Source: Klebsormidium nitens (Eukaryota > Streptophyta > Klebsormidiophyceae > Klebsormidiales > Klebsormidiaceae). Taken from it: 64,000 bases of DNA. The stretch is taken from the NCBI GenBank assembly GCA_000708835.1, contig DF237082.1:97679-161678 (forward strand), written 5' to 3'. Of this stretch, positions 13,187 to 35,200 are shown one piece after another. A program made the position numbers and the translations under genes. Within the stretch, counting starts at the first letter, position 1. Each line of letters opens with the position of its first letter. Under the pieces are notes generated by a model. That model did no database searches, was not told the origin of the DNA, and was given only the letters and a program-made list of their open reading frames with translations.

Positions 13187-13473
13187 AGTCTGAAGAAGCG
13201 GGCAGGAGAATATCATTGAGGTGTACGAGAGGTTGCAAGAGCCTTTCAGGGTGAAGGTTTTGGAAATACAAGCACAGCTTCCAGGGACTGCAGGCTACGG
13301 TTGCTTTCATAAGCGCTGCAAATTCATTTGAGCATATTCAGATGTTTTGTATCGACAGGATAAGACTATATTGAGGAGGATTCTTATGGTCTTGATCAGT
13401 CTGTAAGGAGGATCAGCTGTTGTCGTTAAGCTGCTCGCTAAATTCTACAATTGCCTCTGGCCGGGTCTCGTAG

Positions 13474-23215
<9,742 letters not shown>

Positions 23216-24131
23216 AAATGGACAATGGGGTGGTTATCCTGGTAACAAGTTAGTTGCAATCAACTCGCGAAGGGGGACACTGAAAGGTTCTAAATGAGGG
23301 GGTTCAGGTAGTTGTGTTGATAATGAGCGGCCTGAAGTTTTGGCATATGTGATCATTTTCACTCGTATATGAGGGTTCCGGTCTAGCTCCATCAGCTCAC
23401 CAATTTCGTCCTTGCTGGCCGTTGCTTGTGGTAGCTTTGGGCAACACTTCATGAGCACTTGAGAAACTGGATTACAAACCGCGTGTCAAGGTATCAACTC
23501 AAGTTCATTCTGTCGACCTGCACCTGTATGGTATCGACCATAAATTGATGGATAAACGCGACCATGTAGTGATGTCCGAGCCTGAAGACTCTGATGGTCT
23601 CTTCTTGTTTGCGTTAGAGCCAGACAGGCCACAGGCTTTTCATGGCATACATATGCGTGGTGTGTTTGGTTAAGCAATTTGAGCTTGAATCTGCATGCAA
23701 TTGCCCACGTCTATGCTCCACCCGTGGTCGCGCGGGCTTGCATAATGTCCATATGCATCGGACCGTTGTTAACTGCAATAAATTTGCCATGAAGCTTTAA
23801 ACACGGAGGAGCTTAAAGACGCGGACTGCTAGGCCCGTGGCGAATATCATTGAAGGGCAGAGTGGAAGGCTGGCCCCATATAATGCTATGTTGACGCCTG
23901 CACTGCGACGTCAATGGTGCAGTCAATAAAATTCAAGAAGAAGTCCTGCCTTATGGGCCCCAGAGGACAACACGGGGTCAATTCCACATTCTGCGATCGC
24001 TGACATTCTCTTGACCCAGCAATGAACACTGCGCTCGTATACGTGAGACAGACACGTGATCGCGCTTGCAATCCGTAGAAACATATGACACAACTGTATG
24101 ACTGATCTTGTTTGTGTAAACAACAGGCGTG
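23216..24131. other. Convergent intergenic region
   Basis: This lies between the CDC5 stop (+) and the stop of the unrecognised minus-strand gene. It should contain both 3' UTRs. I see no further coding potential or repeat. Confidence 0.5.
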
Positions 24132-27100
24132 CTAGCTAGATGTCCCGTACTTCAGAGTCATGGTTTGAAAGTCGGCCAGCGTAAGCTCTTCCTGATCGCT
24201 TTTCTCCTCTTGCATCTTCAACTTTAGCGCCAGCCAAATGTGTTTGGAGACGTGCGGCGTGCTCTGCAAAGGCGAATGATCGTTCAGCGCCGCCCTCGCA
24301 TGCAGCCAATGTAATCGAATCAAAGACGCACGACAAAAAGTCGCATGGTCAGATTGGCATGCCGTTGAGCGCATTCTGATCGAGACGAAGAACCGGGCTT
24401 AAAGCAGATTTCTCCTGATAGCACCCTTACCTTGAACAGGTCAGGAAAAGAAGACAGAGCACTTCGATAAGCGTCCAAGGCTGACTCGTCCAATTGGTCG
24501 ATCCAAGGCGGGTCCGACCTGCGAGTATGGCGTCAGGAGTTTATAACCGAGACAAGATGATCCGTACTTGAATCCAGGCCTCTGCTTCTGGCGCACTTTA
24601 TCGGACTGGACCCGCAAAAGGTTCAAAGGAAGTAGGAAGTAACCAACGTTTTCTCTAAGCTTCGGCGTCTCTAGACCACCACAGACTTCCGAACATTCAT
24701 TGATCTTTGCAAAGCTCCGTGACAGAATGTTGGGCACCACTCCACAATCAGACGGGTTTGGAAACTGCTTCAGATCTCAGTCTCTCGGTCAAACCCGCCG
24801 ACGGCAATTGCTTTGTTCCTGCTCAAAAAAAGGCCAGTTGCGGATACTCACTAAGAGTATTCTCGGGTGATTCAAGAGGCGTGTGACTCAAGATAGGTGC
24901 CCGGGAGACGGGTGGGGTTGGTAGGGTGGTTAGGGTGTGTTTGGGTGCGGAGCGCGTGACCAATTTATGATAGGATTTTCCGTTTACATGCCCGGGTGGC
25001 TTGAATGATAGGTCACACGCCCTTTAGGTCACAGGAAAGTTACCAGTATGTAAAACCTACTTTGAGTATCCTTGGGTTATCTCCTTGTCCCTGGTGGAGA
25101 GGGGTAGCAGGCTCGCCCATTCGCTTAGCACGGCGAGCAATTGGTCCTTATCAACGCGTCTTCGTTCATCCATGCACGCGCCGTAAAAGTTGACCACCTC
25201 CGTTACGAGCTCGTCTCCCTCCGAACCGCCGTCTGCTGCTCGCTGCAATAGATTTTGGTACAGCATCACTTGCATTGCCAGAGATGAAAACATTACTTGA
25301 AGTTATGGTTGTTGTCGGGCATCGAGGATGCAAACGGGGAAAATGTGGACGAATTTGCTACGCCAGAAAGTAGCAGTTCCGAGCATCCGACTGAGTGCTT
25401 CAGAAAATCGCTTCGTTCTTTGAGATGGGGGCTTGCACCGGAAGTCATCGATGAGACTCTGAGAAGGGATCCTTGCAAAGGTAAAGCCGTCTGTGGTTGA
25501 TCGGACCAGCTTCGCGCTCCGAAAAATGTGGCCCTTCCGATGCAACTCATTGCAACCTCAAAATCGTCATTATTTTCCTATGGATGCCATTCCAAAACCA
25601 TTTGTCAGGCATCAAGTTGACTGCACGTACGTTGGACGGCCTGGACAGTTTATATTGTGGCCCAATTCGAATCTGCAGAAAACTTGTCTTTGCATTTCTT
25701 TCCAGCTTTGATTTATACAGTGTATAAGCGAGACAGTTCGCTGCATGCAAAGGTGCAGTCGACGAGAAAGAGGACCAGATGACTTAGCACGAAATCCTTG
25801 ATAAGACAGCGAATGAGTAGGAGATTACTTGCTTCTCCCAACTCTGACAAGGTTAGTCAATTCAGTGCTTTTAAACACACGAACTGCAGTGTGGTAGCAT
25901 CTAGGCGGGAGCCCGTGCTTCAATCAAGATGATGATTCTCTGCAGGTTATATGAGAGCGAAGGACCCTTCTGAGCTCCAATCCCTCTCTAAATCAATATC
26001 TCAAGCACGAAGAAACTTAGAAGTCGAGATCAAGCTGCTGGTGCCTCATTCCGGCCTTGAATTCCAGATGAAGTAGGGAGAGGCCACCTCTTTGAGCTGA
26101 TCGGCTACCGTCTTCATAACGTCCGCCAGAAAGTGCTCGACCGTGGCCCAGCGCTGAGTCCGGGGGGCTGCTTTTAGAATGTCGACACCAACGGACGCAA
26201 CTAGAGCGAAGTCGAAATTATACAGAAGGTCGGAATCTCCAGGATCCTGCTTGTATCGCTTCTTGTATTTCAAAGCGCACGCCTTCTTGTGGTCGTTAAA
26301 CAAAAACATCAAGATTGATTGAGCTTCGGAGATCCAGACAAGTCGTGGCGGACTGGAATGTTGACCACCTTCAGCTTAAAAAAAATTCATTTTTTCTTAC
26401 GTATACGCAATTGATGCGGCGCTCTACAATGTTGGCGACATGTTCAGTTTGTAATTAGATGGCAAAGGAAGGTAGGATCCCTAGAAAAGTAAACAGATTT
26501 TGAACGGCAGGATCCGTCATGTGGCACGCGCGATTTTTTTTCCACTGAGTGGCTTTAATCAGGGCAGATGACAAGGACAAATGAAGCTGAAAGAAACGTT
26601 TTCCCACTCACGGCAAAAGCTTTCTACCTGCGCCCATGCACAGCTCCTGGAGGAAGTTTCTTGTTCTGATTCTGACTGGTTAAGATCATCGCAAAGAAGC
26701 TTGCTTAACAAAGCATCAAGCAAAATCAACTGGCTATCTGCGAGTTTGGGAAGCAAAGAAGCCACAGGAAAAACTGCGAGCAGAATCTATTAACGGTGAA
26801 CAATCCTCATGTTTCAAGAGGCATTTCGACTGTGTAGCTGCAACTATAACGTGGCAACTAGCAATAGAAGTGACTACTGTAGGCTCTCTGGACAATCTTA
26901 ACCAAAGGCAGTTACTTAAAGAAAAGGATCAGCTGAGCAACTCACGCTAGAAGGTGAGCAGCGCTCCGGTATTCGTCTGCGTGCGCTTCTTCAATTAGCT
27001 GTTCCGTGCAGTTCAGGCCGACGAGCTTTGCACCTTCACGCTGCCAAGCTTTCAAAGCCGGCTGGTGCGGCGACAACAGTACATGCATGGATTTTGCAAG

Positions 27101-27607
27101 TGAGTTCGGATCTTAGCAAGTGTACAGAATGTTCAACTATGAAATGGAAGGTTGGATCCTTGAGAATATGCTGCAGAAGTCTGGACTTAAGATGCTCCGT
27201 TTCTTGGTCTGGACTCATCATCATTACAGCAGGGTAGCAGAGCTTTTGCTTCTAGCCATCTTCTTGGCCGTTAAGTTCATTAAACAACCAGCGTAGGATT
27301 TTAAGTGAAAGCGAACTACTCTCAGCGGACAATTGAGGGCAGAGAACCTGAACAAAAGCAGCTTGAACATGCTCCTGTACTATAGTTAATCGATCATGGA
27401 AACAAGCCTTGTCCGTAAAGTAACAAGGTTGGAATCAGCTGTTATATTCACGATTATCGATGAACAAACAAAGACTGCAGAGTACGTACGACTTGGATAG
27501 TGTCTGGTTTGAACAAAAGATCCAACAACACCAAGATCTCACTCTCGCCTCAGCTTGTCACCATCTATTCTCACCTTGACTGCCATGATGAAAAGGAGTT
27601 GGTCCAT
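24132..27607 (-). CDS. Unrecognised 390-aa protein, nine exons
   Basis: I do not recognise the family. Nine minus-strand exons join in phase: 27607-27575, 27061-26946, 26703-26612, 26374-26088, 25242-25061, 24886-24852, 24775-24568, 24518-24431 and 24263-24132. Total length is 1173 bases, 390 aa plus stop. The product starts MDQLLFIMAVK and is largely alpha-helical by eye. It has a Lys/Tyr-rich stretch (KKACALKYKKRYKQDPGD) in exon 4, an acidic/basic helix (ADQLKERAADGG...) across the exon 4/5 join, and a C-terminal region (DPPWIDQLDESALDAY..., STPHVSKHIWLALKL) that looks strongly conserved in style. There is no signal peptide or membrane segment. Exons 2, 3 and 6 use weaker splice sites and could be adjusted. 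Exons 4, 5, 7, 8 and 9 are the firmest. Intron 4 contains a plus-strand candidate gene. A helical adaptor or complex subunit is possible, but that is a guess. Confidence 0.65.
24908..24950 (+). other. G-rich tract with quadruplex potential
   Basis: Four or more G-runs follow in quick succession (gggtgggg, tagggtgg, ttagggtg, tttgggtg) on the plus strand, inside an intron of the minus-strand gene. On the transcribed RNA of that gene the tract is C-rich, so it lies next to the acceptor of exon 6 as a pyrimidine-rich region. It resembles telomere-like or G4 sequence but is not a regular repeat. Confidence 0.55.
25297..26075 (+). CDS. Possible antisense gene nested in an intron (3' exons only)
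   Basis: Inside intron 4 of the minus-strand gene, the plus strand has an open segment ending in a donor (TGCAAAG/GTAAAG at 25481). It continues from an acceptor (tctctgcag/GTTATATG at 25945) to a TAG at 26073-26075, and the two join in phase. The peptide is protein-like, for example GIEDANGENVDEFATPE and YMRAKDPSELQSLSKSIS, ending in a helical stretch. No in-frame ATG is seen at the left end and the nearest acceptor there is poor, so the start is unknown. Two minus-strand frames are also open over the left segment, so chance cannot be excluded. Confidence 0.25.
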
Positions 27608-29231
27608 GGAGGAAGTTCCTGACGGTTTCTAGACGGATCCCTCCCGACTTTCAGTCCTGATCGATGCTTGAGCAACACGGTCGAGAAGCGAGTGGCCGCT
27701 CCTATTCTCGTCGGAGTCCGCAACTGAACTGAACTCTGGTGCAACGATGCAGCAACGCGTAAGTCCAATTATTCAAAGGTCAGGTCGCTCTCGAAGAGAA
27801 CAAAGACTAACACCTCCGGGCTCCAAGAAACACATTTCGTAGTTTTATGGCTCCACCCGCGTTGCAAGCCTGGACTTCGGAGGACGTCATCAGACGTCAC
27901 CGTTAAATGTACAGGCTACTCCCAGCCGGAGGCCGGAGCAGGCCGGAGGCACTCAGTGCTCTCTCGCTGCCTGGTGCAGCAAGACAAGAAGCGCCTGGGT
28001 TTGAGAAGGGCAGCCTCTAAACATTCTGAATGAGCACCATGAATGCTATGCCGCCCGAAATCCAAACTGACCAAGATATCCTTTGTCGGTCAGTGCTTTT
28101 AAAGCTGCGTATGAGTAGGCGGTTATACTCCAATTGCAGCCTGATTAACATAGGTAAGCACGTCTTTGTTGGTTATTGCATGATTTGTGAATCTCAGATC
28201 AATCTCTCGTGCCAATTGATGAACTGACTGGCCTTCAGGTAGCTCGGCTGCGCATACCGCACGTCGACGGACTCCGATGTGCCATGCAGCCACGATTCAA
28301 GAACTATGCAACCTGGGAGATGCGCGACGATGACCGGCGCGGTCATGATTAATTGTGCACGCGATCATGCCTTGCATGGTCTTCAAAACTGCACTGATGG
28401 ACCAAACCCGAAGTTCATGAAGCAACTGAGCGCCGGTAACTGTAACGTGGAGCACCGTTTCGGCCTAGTACGGCCGGATCGACTCGGCATGAGTCCGACA
28501 TGTCTTGCATGAAGTGCACGACCATCTTTAACAATCACTGAGTGCATGGCAATTCAATCGCACCTAGGTCAGCTCATCTAGACAATCCCGAGATGATTGT
28601 GCATGAAAGTAATTCTTTTCGAAAAGATGGAAGATGTGATCCCGCAGATGGCAAAACATGCACATGGCTGCGTTGCACATAGTTGCTGTTCGAAAGCGGG
28701 CTGATGTTGCGTTAGCCAATTGCAATATGTGCAACCGTGCACAGCCTGAGTCATAACTCTAGCTCTTGCAGACAGGCGATTAAGGATGCAACTCAACCAC
28801 GAGCTTTTTGATTGCAAATCAACGTACGTTGGGTTTACATGAGATCCAAGCACTTAATCCAATCGTCGGCAAGCGGTTCTCTTGATCCATGACCCACGGG
28901 CAGGTCAAAACTTTACTTGGAAGTAACGAGATGACTAATTGTCAGACAGGGAGACGGGGGGGAGGGAAAAATAATGCCCAAAAGCATCCGCCCACTGACA
29001 ATACCTCTCCTGTTCTATATTTACACTCTCTGCCAAGTCACCCTAACAGCCAGCCCCTGCCTGAAGCTGAATCTATGTTGCACCCCTACGGTTCTGCTCG
29101 ACCCCGGCCGGCGTCGCCGCACCAAGTCTCCACAACACACGTGTCTCAAACGGGGGGATCCCTCGCTACTTTAACGCCCTCCTAATAACACTTAGGTACT
29201 GCCCTACTCCGAAACCGATCTCTCGCAGCGC
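27608..29231. other. Intergenic region between two minus-strand genes
   Basis: This holds the promoter of the unrecognised gene on the left side and the 3' UTR of the GIP1-like gene on the right. Short open frames are not convincing. No repeats or RNA genes were recognised. Confidence 0.5.
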
Positions 29232-32200
29232 TCAATAGTTCCACGACTGCTGCTGGTTCCCGCCCCTTTGGTTCTGGTACCCCCCGCTGCCGGCAGCCCC
29301 CGCGCCCGCCCCCCCGGACAGAGGCTGCTGCGATTGCGCCTGCTGGGGGTACTGGTGTCCAGCCTGGCTCGGCCCCGATTGCGAGGGGTGGTACAATCCC
29401 CCCCCGTAGCCGCCGTGGTGTCCCTGCTGCGCGTAGTGCTGGTTGCCCCCCGGGATGTTGTAGTACGAGCTCGTGGGGGCGGCCTGGACGTCCCGGGAGA
29501 GCCCCTGCAGGCGATATGAGACGCGAAATCAGACACAGGGGGTGCAAGAAGCGTCTCAACTGTAAGGCCCAGGCAGAAGAGGAAAAAGGGTGGCCGCTGA
29601 GGGATGCAGAAGTGGTAAACGCTTATGGAGTTTGTTTAAAAAGACCCAACTTCCAAAGGATGATAATTCAAACGAATTGTTCGAGTGCTCTTGAGGCATA
29701 CGGCTGGTTGTTAGTGTTCGCGAGACATTCTGGATGGCTAGAAGACAAAACACGGGCACCAGTCCACGCACTCCACAAACGACCACTCCCTCATAAGAAA
29801 GCATGCTAGCTGTCCAGTCCCGGTTTTCTGTAAAGTCTGCGGACTACCTTCTTTGCCGCAAGTAGCAAGCAAAGACTTGCTATCAGCCTCATCAGTAAGT
29901 GGCCCTTCCTTAACAAAATACGTAGAGAACAACCTGACCATTCAAGAGCTCAAATTCCAAGAGTCGATAAGGTAACTTGCGAGCCTTACAGCCCTGTTCC
30001 TTACCTGCTGGCCTGGGATGTACAGGTTGCTCTCCTTGTACTGGCTCGCACTCAGGTCCTCATACCCCGTCGCGTTCGCACTCGACACCGCCGGCGCGCC
30101 GCCATAGCCCCCCGGCCCCGCCCCATACCCGCCATAAGCGCTCGCCCCCGGAGCGCCCCCAGCCGTCGTCCCCGGCTTATACGGCCCGCTCGGATACTTG
30201 ACACTCGTGCTGACGCCACCAACGGGGGGGTAGCTTCCACCCGCGCCGGGGGGGTAGTTCCCACCGGCCGGACCCTGGGGGTACCCGCTGTTTCCGGGGG
30301 TCGCGTAGGGCGAGTGTGAATACGGGTTGTACATGTAGTTGGGGGGGTGCATCGGGTAAAAGTGCGGGTATTGGTAGGCGCCCGGTGGAAGGTTGGACTG
30401 CGCGTAGGCGTGGAGAGGAAGAGGCTGCTGGGCGGCAAAGCCGCCACCCGGGGGGGAGGCCCCGGTGATGCCGGCCTGGGAGGACTGGCCGCTAGTGCCG
30501 GAGGACGAAGAGGCGGCGGCCTATATAGAAAGAAAGAAACAAGCTGAGTTACAAATCGAGCGACTATTCGAGCGATCAGAGCAGTACTCCATGGGTACAA
30601 GAACCGAATACAATGGTTTTCCACAGACCTTTTGCTTCTGCGGCCCCAACGAGTGTTCAAGTTCGTTTGGGGAGTTTACCGCGGTGAAGTCGAAGATATA
30701 CGAGACGTGGTTCATACGTGACCAAAACGGCTCTCGTTGATTTCCAGGAACTTAACACAAGTTTCGGCCGTATGCATACCACTGTCTGCGACCCCAATGC
30801 TAGAGGATTGGAGTCAACCACTTTGTCCCCAATCCAAAGCGCTTATCAAAATACAATTTCCGGGTCAGGCCCCCTCCCGCTACCACAACTTACAGGGCCT
30901 TTTGAGTGACCCAACAATAAAGTCACACACCAACGATCCGCCCTGTTTCCTGCAATACACCCCCGTGCTCTTACCTCCTGGCTCTGTGATGAGGCGCCCG
31001 TTGAGGTGGCGGATGCGCCATACTTGCTGCTGGCGGAAGCAGCGCTACCGAGGCCAGAGTACTTGGTCTCCGTCTCAGACTGGGGCCGGAACGAGGCGTA
31101 GAAGTTGCTCGTGGGCTCTCCATACGGCTGCAAGGGGCAAATGGGCGAAAACTAACTATATAGGTTTCCGTTCAAACAGCAGTAGGGCTGAAGAAGGATA
31201 ATTAGGCATTGCTACGGATGTACCGCAAGGTGCCATGGTCAGCGCTGTCTTGGTGGATACGTTTGGCCCAGCCCGCATGCTCGAAAGGCTCTACAATGCT
31301 CCACCATGAACAGGATCAGACATCCGCCTCCTTTTGTTAGGGGATGCTTGAATAAAATAGGCCCACAACCCACGATGATGATTCCAAGCCAGTCAAGGGG
31401 CCTCGATCTAACGTCCACGATCTCTAAGACTTCATTCCTCCTTGCAATGCCTTCCATCGTCCCCCCAGATCAAGCCAAAGAGTCACTTCCGAAGGACTTA
31501 CAAAATCTCCTACTCCATCTCAATACCGCTCAACAGCCCAATCCTTATGAGCTTGCTGGCCGCATTCTCCCGAACTGCAATATTTGTATGTATCCCCACG
31601 GGTGAGTAACCCAATCTGCAGCATCTGGGCGCAATCCTCACCGTGCTGAAGCTCGAGAGCCGGGTCGCCTCGCTCCCCTGGCTGTCGATGTCGTATGGGT
31701 ACTGGCTGGATAGGTGCGGAAGACCGACACCCGAGAAACCAGGGTACCCCGGGTACTGCGGATATTGCTGCGCCTGGTGCAGGCTGCTGGTGCCGTCGTG
31801 CTTGGCAGCCTCGGAGTGGGAGGTAGAAGAGGGGGGGAGGGACGACGACTCGGCCACGCTGCTGGGGGGGGCGATGGAGGACGACGGGTGCTGGCTGTAG
31901 GCCTGGCTGGTGGCGGAGATGCTGCGGGGGGGTAACGAAAAGTCTGACATTAGAAACTGAATGGAACAAAACTGTGGTCAAGTGAGAAGGGTTTCGTTGA
32001 GGCGCCGCGGAACCGCAGAAGGAAGACCTTGAGGTCATCAACGATGAGGTATACCGTGCGGATGCTTCATAATGAAACAGGACCGTAAGCCTGCATGAGC
32101 GACAACTATACTCCCAGGAGAAAGCGCCGACAAGCTTTCGCTGGAAGTGAGCGGATCACCTCAGGAAGTCTCAGGAATTCTCGGCACCTTTGACGCATAC

Positions 32201-35200
32201 GCTGCTGTTACAGAAAGCAACCACACCAAAGTCACGGCCCCTCGCTCGCTTACCTGGACGGCACATGCTGCTGCGCCCCGCTCGTGGCCGCCTTGGGCGG
32301 TGCCACGCTCTCTCCAAAGCCCCCAAACCCTGCCCCAAAGCTCCCAAAGCTGAGGCGCGTCCGGTCGGCCTCCGACACCTGGAGTTAAGCTCAAAGGGGT
32401 TATGCAAAATAATGGGCAGGTAATATTCATGCCCCTAAGGAAAGAGAGGCACCTAACGAAAACCGGGTAGGATTAGGTGGCGGGGAACAATGCTAACAGT
32501 GTATGCCTCCAGTTTCACGAGATTTCTGCCATTGTAGCGAGTGACAATCTGAGAGGAGCCAGTAACAAATCGAGAAAAGCTATGACCTGCCAAGGACAGG
32601 GAGCTTTTGACGGCCAGCTCTGGCCTTACCGCTGAAGCTCTCTCACAGACCTCTTCACCCATCTCTTAGTCCATCTGCTAGATTCGCGATTCTCCAGAAG
32701 CAAACACCATTATCGTAGAGATTTACCTGGAGGTGTCCTGGGAGAATGACGGGCTTCTCTTCCTGCTGCGGCTGGATGCTCAGGCTCTCCAGCTTGGCAG
32801 CGACCGCAGACTGGGGCGGTGATGTGGGGCGGTTCATCGGCTCAGACGCGACGGGCGAGGAACCGATCGAGTTGGGCAGGTTGGGACCGGGAGCCTTGGG
32901 CTTCCACTCGAGGCCACTGCTTGGGGCTGCAAAAAGGGGGGGTGGAGTGACGTCAGCTGAAGTAGCTGGTTGGTGTAAGGGGGAATTGATGTTAGCAGAG
33001 CGTTGTACGAAGGGTGGTGACATCAACGAGGCGATGTGAGTAGAAAGCTGACGGCAGCGCACTTCTGAGAGGAAAAGAAAGGATCGAGCCGACGGGGGAG
33101 ATAACCCGAGGTATATGCATGAAAGGACGCGTGCACACCAATCAGGAGGAAGAAGCCCCGACAATCGACTGCAGGAAACCTGCTGGTTTGCAAAGACACC
33201 ACCCGTGCCGCTGACTAAGGCTCAGCAGAAAAGCAATCTGCCTCCTCTTTTGTTGCATAAGTAGCCCCCCGCTTCACCAGGAAATCAAGCGAGACAGCTT
33301 ATACCTGCCCCCAAGAAAGAAACAACCACACTAACGCAGGTCCCCTTTTGCTTGTGGTGCCGCCATCAGCCATCACCAAACTTTGGACACACTTCCTGCT
33401 AACCACACCAATCTCGAATTGCACAACTGCTGCATCCCACATTGAAAAGCCCCCTGGTTATGTTGCTCGGGCAATGTGCCCTTCCCTGACATCATCAGGC
33501 TCGTCTGGATACAATAAATCTACAAACTGCCAACCTGATCTCTCTTGCACAGCCCTCCTTGCAATACTACACCAAGGGCTCTCATACCTCAAGAACCTTG
33601 AGTCTTTGGATGAGAAAGGCCAGCCAGTGCTCACCCTTTGACACTGCCTGGGGTTGGTAAGCGGGCCTTGACCCATACTGGCTCGTCACCCCAACGCTCC
33701 TCCCTGGCGCACGGGCGTCCTCCGCCCCGTCGCTCACGTCCGACTGCAGCAACGGCCTCTCTTGCGGCATGGGGGGGGGCACGATGGGGGACGCCACAGG
33801 CGCGGACTGCCCCCCTGAAATGCTGCTCTCGCCAATCGAACCCCCCAGGTCCGACGTGCTCGGAGGGGACCCTGCCTGGCCCCCCACGGGCAGGCTCGAC
33901 TCGTACGACATGCCCCTGTCCTTGCTGATCGGCCGCTGCGTCCCCACTGTTCCTAGCTCCCGCTTGATCCCCCCTCCCGGCGCCCGCGCGTCAAACGACG
34001 GGTGCAATACGGGGTCGGTTGCAGAAGAATACACCCCCGAGGGGGGGGACGACGGGGCCGCTGCAAGGGCCGACGCTGGCGTGTACTGAGGGGGTGTGGG
34101 GGGGGGCTGGGGGGAAGGAGACGACGCAGGCTGGGGGGCACTTTGGGGCTGCGTCTGGGGGGGGGTCTGCTGGGTAGATACAGTGGGCTGCGAAGGCTGC
34201 TGCTGCTGTTGCTGGTGTCCCTTTACAATGTCTGCAAGCGTGGATCCAGAACTGCCCCATCCCCCTGCCATGGGGCCCCGCGAGTAGAGGGGCCGCTGGG
34301 GCTCGCCACCTGGCGCAGCCACCCCGGAGCCCGCCGCAAGACCGCTGTATACCAGCGTTGCAAGAGGTTCAGCAACAGAAGCAAAAGCTGAATAACAGCC
34401 AGCTCCAGGAGAGATACAGCTGTTTTGCCAAAAGATGGTGTAACGGCTTACATTCTCCCCCTCACTGCCGCCTTCAAACAACCAAACTATGCACTGAACC
34501 CACCAGAGCCCTGAGGGGCACGGATAGTTTCTCTCAGATGCAGCCTCAAAGAAGTGAAGAGCTGACAATAGTGCATGCTGAGAGCTTACTTTGCAAGACC
34601 TTCCCAGTGCGCAACAGCGTGGAACTAATTCCCTATTACTCTTTAACTTTTGAGTGTTTCATAGCAAAATCAGCAGATTCCTCACTGAACCAGCACAGAA
34701 GAATCGAATGGACAGCTGGCGGGCCGTCCTCCGCATGCTCAGTCAGGCCGGTCAAAATGACAACTTTCTCTGGTAACTCAGTCGCCCACTCTAATCCCGA
34801 CACAGCAAGTACGGGGAACTATGAACAAGCAGCGCCAAATGCACAAGCAAATGCAGTACTAAAGTCACCCTTTCTCCTCATGTCTGTGCTTTTGACTGTA
34901 TTGCTCAATGACAGATAAGGTCTTTTGCAGCAGCTTGGAATTCCCAGCCAATGCCGCTCGATTTTTGGATGCCTCTCACCTCTGCCCTGTCCCTGGTAAA
35001 GATGACGCGCCGCTGCTGAAGGCCGGCGGCAACAAAGACGGTGGGGCGGCTGGAGGTGCTGCCGCAGGCGCTCCCCTGAAATCCAGAATGGAATCAGTGT
35101 CAGACAGCGTGCGTCATCCCAGAAACCTCCTCCTCCCACATTCTTGACCTCCCACTCTCTTGAAGCATTGCTCAGTACAGGGCCCATTGCCCGGGCTTTG

